A stretch of DNA of 64,000 nucleotides from Rhynochetos jubatus. Its lineage: Eukaryota; Chordata; Aves; Eurypygiformes; Rhynochetidae. The stretch lies in NCBI GenBank assembly GCA_027574665.1, contig CM050665.1:682001-746000 (forward strand), in the 5' to 3' direction. The translations under genes were made by a program, and so were the position numbers. Numbering within the stretch: position 1 is the stretch's first letter; each line of letters starts with the position of its first letter. This document shows positions 1 through 10,100 of the stretch, in pieces. Under the pieces are notes generated by a model, which did not search any database, had not been told where the DNA came from, and saw only the letters and a program-made list of their open reading frames with translations.

Positions 1-44
1 ATGGCAGGTCGCGGTTTCCGGCCACGCCTCCTCTGCGTTCTGGC

Positions 45-55
45 CATGACAGCTG
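45..55 (+). other. Recurring C-rich/E-box region of each unit (example)
   Basis: The example shows the C-rich part of the first, partial unit. In consensus units GCCACGCCC runs into a seven-C tract about 44 bp after the unit start and is followed about 20 bp later by the E-box CAGCTG. GCCACGCCC closely resembles binding motifs of the SP/KLF zinc-finger family. The position given lies just after the variant C-rich tract of the first unit and stands for the approximate region only; protein binding is inferred from motif likeness. Confidence 0.3.
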
Positions 56-327
56 CGGTAGGAGCAATGTCAGTGCAGTGTCGTGCTGCTCTTGGCAGGC
101 CTTTGCAATCCCAACTATCCCTGGACCTGGGCCCTTTCTCGTTCTCCAGACGCTAACCCTAGCCCTAACCCTAAGAATGGCAGGTCGCAGTTTCCGGCCA
201 CGCCCGCCTGGGTTCTGGCCATGACAGCTGCGGTAGGAGCAATGTCAGTGCAGTGTCGTGCTGCTCTTGGCAGGCCTTTGCAATCCCAACTATCCCTGGA
301 CCTGGGCGTTTTCTCGTTCTCCAGATG

Positions 328-349
328 CTAACCCTAGCCCTAACCCTAA
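328..349 (-). other. Telomeric block with two TRF-type sites (example)
   Basis: On the minus strand the block contains TTAGGGTTA and CTAGGGTTA, both fitting the YTAGGGTTR site bound by the Myb domains of the vertebrate telomere proteins TRF1 and TRF2. The same two sites recur in nearly all of about 340 units at 176-bp spacing. Actual binding is inference from the known site. Confidence 0.6.
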
Positions 350-502
350 GAATGGCAGGTCGCGGTTTCCTACCACGCCCCCCCGCGTTCTGGCCATGAC
401 AGCTGCGATAGGAGCAATGTCAGTGCAGTGTCGTGCTGCTCTTGGCAGGCCTTTGCAATGCCAACTATCCCTGGACCTGGGCGCTTTCTCGTTCTCCAGA
501 CG

Positions 503-678
503 CTAACCCTAGCCCTAACCCTAAGAATGGCAGGTCGCGGTTTCCGGCCACGCCCCCCCTGCGTTCTGGCCATGACAGCTGCGGTAGGAGCAATGTCAGT
601 GCAGTGTCGTGCAGCTCTAGGAAGGCCTTTGCAATCCCAACTATCCCTGGACCTGGGCGCTTTCTCGTTCTCCAGACG
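503..678 (+). repeat. Representative 176-bp satellite unit
   Basis: This unit runs from one CTAACCCTAG to the next and shows the standard order: telomeric block, CpG-rich block with GCCACGCCC and seven Cs, CAGCTG, CAATGTCAGTGCAGTG, then CAATCCCAACTATCCCTGG and CTTTCTCGTTCTCCAGACG. It carries one private-looking change (CTCTAGGAAGGCC in place of CTCTTGGCAGGCC) that recurs only near 48.1, 48.8, 51.8, 53.4, 54.5, 55.9 and 59.1 kb. That links this left-hand unit to the divergent right-hand domain. Confidence 0.95.
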
Positions 679-899
679 CTAACCCTAGCCCTAACCCTAA
701 GAATGGCAGGTCGCGGTTTCCGGCCACGCCCCCCCTGCGTTCTGGCTATGACAGCTGCGGTAGGAGCAATGTCAGTGCAGTGTCGTGCAGCTCTTGACAG
801 GCCTTTGCAATGCCAACTATCACTGGACCTGGGCGCTTTCTCGTTCTCCAGACGCTAACCCTAGCCCTAACCCTAAGAATGGCAGGTCGCGGTTTCCGG

Positions 900-1150
900 C
901 CACGCCCCCCCGCGTTCTGGCCATGACAGCTGCGGTAGGAGCAATGTCAGTGCAGTGTCGTGCTGCTCTTTCCAGGCCTTTGCAATGCCAACTATCCCTG
1001 GACCTGGGCGCTTTCTCGTTCTCCAGACGCTAACCCTAGCCCTAACCCTAAGAATGGCAGGTCGCGGTTTCCGGCCACGCCTCCTCTGTGTTCTGGCCAT
1101 GACAGCTGCGGTAGGAGCAATGTCAGTGCAGTGTCGTGGAACTCTTGGCA
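900..1150. repeat. Unit pair with CTTTCCAGG marker, copied at 2.1-2.4 kb
   Basis: The change CTCTTTCCAGGCC at about 966 occurs again at about 2,196, with matching CAATGCC and following CTCCTCTG variants (CTCCTCTGTG in the left copy, CTCCTCTGCG in the right). The offset is about 1,230 bp, or 7 units. The rest of the array uses CTTGGCAGG here, so the marker shows a local block copy. Confidence 0.8.
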
Positions 1151-2892
1151 GGCCTTTGCAATGCCAACTATCCCTGGACCTGGGGGCTTTCTCGTTCTCC
1201 AGACGCTAACCCTAGCCCTAACCCTAAGAATGGCAGATCGCGGTTTCCGGCCACGCCCCCCCTGCGTTCTGGCCATGACAGCTGCGGTAGGAGCAATGTC
1301 AGTGCAGTGTCGTGCTGCTCTTGGCAGGCCTTTGCAATCCCAACTATCCCTGGACCTGGGCGCTTTCTCGTTCTCCAGACGCTAACCCTAGCCCTAACCC
1401 TAAGAATGGCAGGTCGCGGTTTCCAGCCACGCCCCCCCTGCGTTCTGGCCATGACAGCTGCGATAGGAGCAATGTCAGTGCAGTGTCGTGCAGCTCTTGG
1501 CAGGCCTTTGCAATCCCAACTATCACTGGACCTGGGCGCTTTCTCATTCTCCAGACGCTAACCCTAGCCCTAACCCTAAGAATGGCAGGTCGCGGTTTCC
1601 GGCCACGCCCCCCCTGCGTTCTGGCCATGACAGCTGCGGTAGGAGCAATGTCAGTGCAATGTCGTGCTGTTCTTGGCAGGCCTTTGCAATCCCAACTATC
1701 CCTGGACCTGGGCGATTTCTCGTTCTCCAGATGCTAACCCTAGCCCTAACCCTAAGAATGGCAGGTTGCGGTTTCTGGCCACGCCCCCCCTGCGTTCTGG
1801 CTATGACAGCTGCGGTAGGAGCAATGCCAGTGCAGTGTCGTGCAGCTCTTGGCAGGCCTTTGCAATCCCAACTATCCCTGCACCTGGGCGCTTTCTCGTT
1901 CTCCAGACGCTAACCCTAGCCCTAACCCTAAGAATGGCAGATCGCGGTTTCCGGCCACGCCCCCCCTGTGTTCTGGCCATGACAGCTGCGGTAGGAGCAA
2001 TGTCAGTGCAGTGTCGTGCTGCTCTTGGCAGGCCTTTGCAATCCCAACTATCCCTGGACCTGGGCGCTTTCTCGTTCTCCAGACGCTAACCCTAGCCCTA
2101 ACCCAAAGAATGGCAGGTCGCGGTTTCCGGCCACGCCCCCCGCGTTCTGGCCATGACAGCTGCGGTAGGAGCAATGTCAGTGCAGTGTCGTGCTGCTCTT
2201 TCCAGGCCTTTGCAATGCCAACTATCCCTGGACCTGGGCGCTTTCTCGTTCTCCAGACGCTAACCCTAGCCCTAACCCTAAGAATGGCAGGTCGCGGTTT
2301 CCGGCCACGCCTCCTCTGCGTTCTGGCCATGACAGCTGCGGTAGGAGCAATGTCAGTGCAGTGTCGTGCTGCTCTTGGCAGGCCTTTGCAATCCCAACTA
2401 TCCCTGGACCTGGGCCCTTTCTCGTTCTCCAGACGCTAACCCTAGCCCTAACCCTAAGAATGGCAGGTCGCAGTTTCCGGCCACGCCCGCCTGGGTTCTG
2501 GCCATGACAGCTGCGGTAGGAGCAATGTCAGTGCAGTGTCGTGCTGCTCTTGGCAGGCCTTTGCAATCCCAACTATCCCTGGACCTGGGCGTTTTCTCGT
2601 TCTCCAGATGCTAACCCTAGCCCTAACCCTAAGAATGGCAGGTCGCGGTTTCCGGCCACGCCCCCCCTGCGTTCTGGCCATGACAGCTGCGATAGGAGCA
2701 ATGTCAGTGCAGTGTCGTGCTGCTCTTGGCAGGCCTTTGCAATCCCAACTATCCCTGGACCTGGGCGCTTTCTCGTTCTCCAGACGCTAACCCTAGCCCT
2801 AACCCTAAGAATGGCAGGTCGCGGTTTCCGGCCACGCCCCCTCTGCGTTCTGGCCATGACAGCTGCGGTAGGAGCAATGTCAGTGCAGTGTC

Positions 2893-5800
2893 GTGCAACT
2901 CTTGGCAGGCCTTTGCAATGCCAACTATCCCTGGACCTGGGCGCTTTCTCGTTCTCCAGACGCTAACCCTAGCCCTAACCCTAAGAATGGCAGATGGCGG
3001 TTTCCGGCCACGCCCCCCCTGCGTTCTGGCCATGACAGCTGCGGTAGGAGCAATGTCAGTGCAGTGTCGTGCTGCTCTTGGCAGGCCTTTGCAATGCCAA
3101 CTATCCCTGGACCTGGGCGCTTTCTCGTTCTCCAGATGCTAACCCTAGCCCTAACCCTAAGAATGGCAGGTCGCGGTTTCCGGCCACGCCCCCCCTGCGT
3201 TCTGGCCATGACAGCTGCGGTAGGAGCAATGTCAGTGCAGTGTCGTGCTGCTCTTGGCAGGCCTTTGCAATCCCAACTATCCCTGGACCTGGGCGCTTTC
3301 TCGTTCTCCAGACGCTAACCCTAGCCCTAACCCTAAGAATGGCAGGTCGCGGTTTCCAGCCACGCCCCCCATGCGTTCTGGCCATGACAGCTGCGATAGG
3401 AGCAATGTCAGTGCAGTGTCGTGCAGCTCTTGGCAGGCCTTTGCAATCCCAACTATCCCTGGACCTGGGCGCTTTCTCATTCTCCAGACGCTAACCCTAG
3501 CCCTAGCCCTAAGAATGGCAGGTCGCGGTTTCCGGCCACGCCCCCCCTGCGTTCTGGCCATGACAGCTGCGGTAGGAGCAATGTCAGTGCAGTGTCGTGC
3601 TGCTGTTTGCAGGCCTTTGCAATCCCAACTATCCCTGGACCTGGGCATTTTATCGTTCTCCAGACGCTAACCCTAGCACTAACCCTAAGAATGGCAGGTC
3701 GCGGTTTCCGGCCACGCCCCCCCTGCGTTCTTGCCATGACAGCTGCGGTAGGAGCAATGTCAGTGCAGTGTCGTGCTGTTCTTGGCAGGCCTTTGCAATC
3801 CCAACTATCCCTGGACCTGGGCGCTTTCTCGTTCTCCAGACGCTAACCCTAGCCCTAACCCTAAGAATGGCAGGTCGCGGTTTCCGGCCACGCCCCCCCT
3901 GCGTTCTGGCCATGACAGCTGCGGTAGGAGCAATGTCAGTGCAGTGTCGTGCTGCTCTTGGCAGGCCTTTGCAATCCCAACTATCCCTGGACCTGGGCGC
4001 TTTCTCGTTCTCCAGATGCTAACCCTAGCCCTAACCCTAAGAATGGCAGGTCGCGGTTTCCGGCCACGCCCCCCCTGCGTTCTGGCCATGACAGCTGCGG
4101 TAGGAGCAATGTCAGTGCAGTGTCGTGCTGCTGTTTGCAGGCCTTTGCAATCCCAACTATCCCTGGACCTGGGCATTTTATCGTTCTCCAGACGCTAACC
4201 CTAGCACTAACCCTAAGAATGGCAGGTCGCGGTTTCCGGCCACGCCCCCCCTGCGTTCTTGCCATGACAGCTGCGGTAGGAGCAATGTCAGTGCAGTGTC
4301 GTGCTGTTCTTGGCAGGCCTTTGCAATCCCAACTATCCCTGGACCTGGGCGCTTTCTCGTTCTCCAGACGCTAACCCTAGCCCTAACCCTAAGAATGGCA
4401 GATCGCGGTTTCCGGCCACGCCCCCCCTGCGTTCTGGCCATGACAGCTGCGGTAGGAGCAATGTCAGTGCAGTGTCGTGCTGCTCTTGGCAGGCCTTTGC
4501 AATGCCAACTATCCCTGGACCTGGGCGCTTTCTCGTTCTCCAGATGCTAACCCTAGCCCTAACCCTAAGAATGGCAGGTCGCGGTTTCCGGCCACGCCCC
4601 CCCTGCGTTCTGGCCATGACAGCTGCGGTAGGAGCAATGTCAGTGCAGTGTCGTGCTGCTCTTGGCAGGCCTTTGCAATGCCAACTATCCCTGGACCTGG
4701 GCGCTTTCTCGTTCTCCAGACGCTAACCCTAGCCCTAACCCTAAGAATGGCAGGTCGCGGTTTCCAGCCACGCCCCCCATGCGTTCTGGCCATGACAGCT
4801 GCGGTAGGAGCAATGTCAGTGCAGTGTCGTGCAGCTCTTGGCAGGCCTTTGCAATCCCAACTATCCCTGGACCTGGGCGCTTTCTCATTCTCCAGACGCT
4901 AACCCTAGCCCTAACCCTAAGAATGGCAGGTCGCGGTTTCCGGCCACGCCCCCCCTGCGTTCTGGCCATGACAGCTGCGGTAGGAGCAATGTCAGTGCAG
5001 TGTCGTGCTGCTGTTTGCAGGCCTTTGCAATCCCAACTATCCCTGGACCTGGGCGCTTTCTCGTTCTCCAGACGCTAACCCTAGCCCTAACCCTAAGAAT
5101 GGCAGATGGCGGTTTCCGGCCACGCCCCCCCTGCGTTCTGGCCATGACAGCTGCGGTAGGAGCAATGTCAGTGCAGTGTCGTGCTGCTCTTGGCAGGCCT
5201 TTGCAATGCCAACTATCCCTGGACCTGGGCGCTTTCTCGTTCTCCAGATGCTAACCCTAGCCCTAACCCTAAGAATGGCAGGTCGCGGTTTCCGGCCACG
5301 CCCCCCCTGCGTTCTGGCCATGACAGCTGCGGTAGGAGCAATGTCAGTGCAGTGTCGTGCTGCTCTTGGCAGGCCTTTGCAATGCCAACTATCCCTGGAC
5401 CTGGGCGCTTTCTCGTTCTCCAGACGCTAACCCTAGCCCTAACCCTAAGAATGGCAGGTCGCGGTTTCCAGCCACGCCCCCCATGCGTTCTGGCCATGAC
5501 AGCTGCGATAGGAGCAATGTCAGTGCAGTGTCGTGCAGCTCTTGGCAGGCCTTTGCAATCCCAACTATCCCTGGACCTGGGCGCTTTCTCATTCTCCAGA
5601 CGCTAACCCTAGCCCTAACCCTAAGAATGGCAGGTCGCGGTTTCCGGCCACGCCCCCCCTGCGTTCTGGCCACGACAGCTGCGGTAGGAGCAATGTCAGT
5701 GCAGTGTCGTGCTGCTGTTTGCAGGCCTTTGCAATCCCAACTATCCCTGGACCTGGGCATTTTATCGTTCTCCAGACGCTAACCCTAGCACTAACCCTAA

Positions 5801-6110
5801 GAATGGCAGGTTGCGGTTTCCGGCCACGCCCCCCCTGCGTTCTTGCCATGACAGCTGCGGTAGGAGCAATGTCAGTGCAGTGTCGTGCTGTTCTTGGCAG
5901 GCCTTTGCAATCCCAACTATCCCTGGACCTGGGCGCTTTCTCGTTCTCCAGACGCTAACCCTAGCCCTAACCCTAAGAATGGCAGATCGCGGTTTCCGGC
6001 CACGCCCCCCCTGCGTTCTGGCCATGACAGCTGCGGTAGGAGCAATGTCAGTGCAGTGTCGTGCTGCTCTTGGCAGGCCTTTGCAATCCCAACTATCCCT
6101 GGACCTGGGC
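2893..6110. repeat. 12-unit (2,112-bp) higher-order duplication
   Basis: The series of variants from about 2,893 to 3,990 (GATGGCGG unit, AGATGC unit, CCAGCC with CCCATGCG, TTCTCATTC, CTGTTTGCAGG with GGGCATTTTATCG, then GCACTAACC with CTTGCC) repeats in the same order from about 5,005 to 6,110. The offset is exactly 2,112 bp (12 x 176). A few substitutions separate the copies, for example CCCTAGCCCTAGCCC near 3,495 against the normal CCCTAGCCCTAACCC near 5,607, and TGACAG against CGACAG near 5,671. Confidence 0.9.
3597..4650. repeat. 3-unit (528-bp) tandem duplication
   Basis: Three neighbouring units (CTGTTTGCAGG with GGGCATTTTATCG; GCACTAACC with CTTGCC; TGTTCTTGG) appear at about 3,597 and again at 4,125, exactly 528 bp on. 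They are followed by a similar AGATGC unit. The same trio appears once more at 5,709 as part of the 12-unit duplication. Confidence 0.88.
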
Positions 6111-8299
6111 GCTTTCTCGTTCTCCAGACGCTAACCCTAGCCCTAACCCTAAGAATGGCAGGTCGCGGTTTCCGGCCACGCCCGCCTGGGTTCTGGCCAT
6201 GACAGCTGCGGTAGGAGCAATGTCAGTGCAGTGTCGTGCTGCTCTTGGCAGGCCTTTGCAATCCCAACTATCCCTGGACCTGGGCGCTTTCTCGTTCTCC
6301 AGACGCTAACCCTAGCCCTAACCCTAAGAATGGCAGGTCGCAGTTTCCGGCCACGCCCCCCCTGCGTTCTGGCCATGACAGCTGCGGTAGGAGCAATGTC
6401 AGTGCAGTGTCGTGCTGCTCTTGGCAGGCCTTTGCAATCCCAACTATCTCTGGACCTGGGCGCTTTCTCGTTCTCCAGACGCTAACCCTAGCCCTAACCC
6501 TAAGAATGGCAGATCGCGGTTTCCGGCCACGCCCCCCCTGCGTTCTGGCCATGACAGCTGCGATAGGAGCAATGTCAGTGCAGTGTCGTGCTGCTCTTGG
6601 CAGGCCTTTGCAATCCCAACTATCGCTGGACCTGGGCGCTTTCTCGTTCTCCAGATGCTAACCCTAGCCCTAACCCTAAGAATGGCAGGTCGCAGTTTCC
6701 GGCCACGCCCCCCCTGCATTCTGGCCATGACAGCTGCGGTAGGAGCAATGTCAGTGCAGTGTCGTGCTGCTCTTGGCAGGCCTTTGCAATGCCAACTATC
6801 CCTGGACCTGGGCGCTTTCTCGTTCTCCAGACGCTAACCCTAGCCCTAACCCTAAGAATGGCAGGTCGCGGTTTACGGCCACGCCCCCCCTGCGTTCTTG
6901 CCATGACAGCTGCGGTAGGAGCAATGTCAGTGCAGTGTCGTGCAGCTCTTGGCAGGCCTTTGCAATCCCAACTATCGCTGGACCTGGGCGCTTTCTCGTT
7001 CTCCAGATGCTAACCCTAGCACTAACCCTAATAATGGCAGGTCGCGGTTTCCGGCCACGCCCCCCCTGCGTTCTGGCCATGACAGCTGCGGTTGGAGCAA
7101 TGTCAGTGCAGTGTCGTGCTGCTCTTGGCAGGCCTTTGCAATCCCAACTATCCCTGGACCTGGGCATTTTATCGTTCTCCAGACGCTAACCCTAGCCCTA
7201 ACCCTAAGAATGGCAGGTCGCGGTTTCCGGCCACGCCCCCCCTGCGTTCTTGCCATGACAGCTGCGGTAGGAGCAATGTCAGTGCAGTGTCGTGCTGTTC
7301 TTGGCAGGCCTTTGCAATCCCAACTATCCCTGGACCTGGGCGCTTTCTCGTTCTCCAGACGCTAACACTAGCCCTAACCCTAAGAATGGCAGGTCACGGT
7401 TTCCGGCCACGCCCCCCCGTGTTCTGGCCATGACAGCTGCGGTTGGAGCAATGTCAGTGCAGTGTCGTGCTGCTCTTGGCAGGCTTTTGCAATCCCAACT
7501 ATCCCTGGACCTGGGCGCTTTCTCGTTCTCCAGACGCTAACCCTAGCCCTAACCCTAAGAATGGCAGATGGCGGTTTCCGGCCACGCCCCCCCTGCATTC
7601 TGGCCATGACAGCTGCGGTAGGAGCAATGTCAGTGCAGTGTCGTGCTGCTCTTGGCAGGCCTTTGCAATCCCAACTATCCCAGGACCTGGGCATTTTATC
7701 GTTCTCCAGACGCTAACCCTAGCCCTAACCCTAAGAATGGCAGGTCGCGGTTTACGGCCACGCCCCCCCTGCATTCTTTCCATGACAGCTGCGGTAGGAG
7801 CAATGTCAGTGCAGTGTCGTGCTGCTCTTGGCAGGCCTTTGCAATCCCAACTATCCCTGGACCTGGGCGCTTTCTCGTTCTCCAGACGCTAACCCTAGCC
7901 CTAACCCTAAGAATGGCAGGTCACGGTTTCCGGCCACGCCCCCCCGTGTTCTGGCCATGACAGCTGCGGTAGGAGCAATGTCAGTGCAGTGTCGTGCTGC
8001 TCTTTGCAGGCCTTTGCAATCCCAACTATCGCTGGACCTGGGCGCTTTCTCGTTCTCCAGATGCTAACCCTCGCCCTAACCCTAAGAATGGCAGGTCGCG
8101 GTTTCCGGCCACGCCCCCCCCTGCGTTCTGGCCATGACAGCTGCGGTAGGAGCAATGTCAGTGCAGTGTCGTGCAGCTCTTGGCAGGCCTTTGCAATCCC
8201 AACTATCCCTGGACCTGGGCATTTTATCGTTCTCCAGACGCTAACCCTAGCCCTAATCCTAAGAATGGCAGGTCGCGGTTTCCGGCCACGCCCCCCCTG

Positions 8300-10100
8300 C
8301 GTTCTGGCCATGACAGCTGCGGTAGGAGCAATGTCAGTGCAGTGTCGTGCTGTTCTTGGCAGGCCTTTGCAATCCCAACTATCCCTGGACCTGGGCGCTT
8401 TCTCGTTCTCCAGACGCTAACCCTAGCCCTAACCCTAAGAATGGCAGGTCGCGGTTTCCGGTCACGCCCGCCCCTGCGTTCTGGCCATGACAGCTGCGGT
8501 AGGAGCAATGTCAGTGCAGTGTCGTGCTGCTCTTGGCAGGCCTTTGCAATGCCAACTATCCCTGGACCTGGGCGCTTTCTCGTTCTCCAGACGCTAACCC
8601 TAGCCCTAACCCTAAGAATGGCAGGTCACGGTTTCCGGCCACGCCCCCCGTGTTCTGGCCATGACAGCTGCGGTAGGAGCAATGTCAGCGCAGTGTCGTG
8701 CAGCTCTTGGCAGACCTTTGCAATGCCAACTATCCCTGGACCTGGGCATTTTATCGTTCTCCAGACGCTAACCCTAGCCCTAACCCTAAGAATGGCAGAT
8801 GGCGGTTTCCGGCCACGCCCCCCCTGCGTTCTGCCCATGACAGCTGCGGTAGGAGCAATGTCAGTGCAGTGTCGTGCTGCTCTTGGCAGGCCTTTGCAAT
8901 CCCAACTATCCCTGGACCTGGGCGCTTTCTCGTTCTCCAGACGCTAACCCTAGCCCTAACCCTAAGAATGGCAGGTCGCGGTTTCCGGCCACGCCCCCCC
9001 TGCGTTCTGGCCATGACAGCTGCGGTAGGAGCAATGTCAGTGCAGTGTCGTGCTGCTCTTGGCAGGCCTTTGCAATCCCAACTATCCCTGGACCTGGGCG
9101 CTTTCTCGTTCTCCAGATGCTAACCCTAGCCCTAACCCTAAGAATGGCAGGTCGCGGTTTCCGGCCACGCCCCCCCTGCGTTCTGCCCATGACAGCTGCG
9201 GTAGGAGCAATGTCAGTGCAGTGTCGTGCTGCTCTTGGCAGGCCTTTGCAATCCCAACTATCCCTGGACCTGGGCGCTTTCTCGTTCTCCAGACGCTAAC
9301 CCTAGCCCTAACCCTAAGAATGGCAGGTCGCGGTTTCCGGTCACGCCCGCCCCTGCGTTCTGGCCATGACAGCTGCGGTAGGAGCAATGTCAGTGCAGTG
9401 TCGTGCTGCTCTTGGCAGGCCTTTGCAATGCCAACTATCCCTGGACCTGGGCGCTTTCTCGTTCTCCAGACGCTAACCCTAGCCCTAACCCTAAGAATGG
9501 CAGGTCGCGGTTTCCGGCCACGCCCCCCGTGTTCTGGCCATGACAGCTGCGGTAGGAGCAATGTCAGTGCAGTGTCGTGCAGCTCTTGGCAGGCCTTTGC
9601 AATGCCAACTATCCCTGGACCTGGGCATTTTATCGTTCTCCAGACGCTAACCCTAGCCCTAACCCTAAGAATGGCAGATCGCGGTTTCCGGCCACGCCCC
9701 CCCTGCGTTCTGGCCATGACAGCTGCGGTAGGAGCAATGTCAGTGCAGTGTCGTGCTGCTCTTGGCAGGCCTTTGCAATCCCAACTATCCCTGGACCTGG
9801 GCGCTTTCTCGTTCTCCAGACGCTAACCCTAGCCCTAACCCTAAGAATGGCAGGTCGCGGTTTCCGGCCACGCCCCCCCTGCGTTCTGGCCATGACAGCT
9901 GCGGTAGGAGCAATGTCAGTGCAGTGTCGTGCTGCTCTTGGCAGGCCTTTGCAATCCCAACTATCCCTGGACCTGGGCGCTTTCTCGTTCTCCAGACGCT
10001 AACCCTAGCCCTAACCCTAAGAATGGCAGGTCGCGGTTTCCGGCCACGCCCCCCCTGCGTTCTGGCCATGACAGCTGCGGTAGGAGCAATGTCAGTGCAG
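8300..10100. repeat. 5-unit (879-bp) duplicated block
   Basis: The marker order TTTCCGGTCACG with CCGCCCCTGCG, then a CAATGCC unit, then a short CCCCCCGTG unit, then GGGCATTTTATCG, occurs from about 8,450 and again from about 9,330, an offset of 879 bp (5 units minus one base). A third copy starts near 16,540 (offset 7,208 bp from the second). The runs are open for 258 codons because of their unusual unit lengths; this is a repeat effect, not a gene. Confidence 0.88.

Larger units (their letters stand above)
1..370. repeat. Left copy of a 2,283-bp-offset duplication
   Basis: Positions 1-370 match 2,284-2,653, an offset of 2,283 bp or 13 units with five single-base length losses. Both contain the rare CGCCTCCTCTGCG variant, a GGGCCC variant, the GCCTGGG unit and then GGGCGTTTTC with AGATGC. 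The match stops at 371, where the left copy has TTTCCTACC and the right copy TTTCCGGCC. The left copy continues off the window. Confidence 0.9.
1..8100. repeat. Array domain 1: mixed 175/176-bp units
   Basis: Units alternate between CAATCCC and CAATGCC forms, and several carry AGATGC, GATAGG or CTGTTTGCAGG variants. 175-bp units arise from two different one-base shortenings, CGCCCGCCTGGG in place of CGCCCCCCCTGCG and CCCCCCCGCG in place of CCCCCCCTGCG. Multi-unit blocks are re-used at 528 bp (3 units), 2,112 bp (12 units) and 2,283 bp (13 units), so the domain has patchy higher-order structure rather than one regular higher-order period. Confidence 0.9.
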
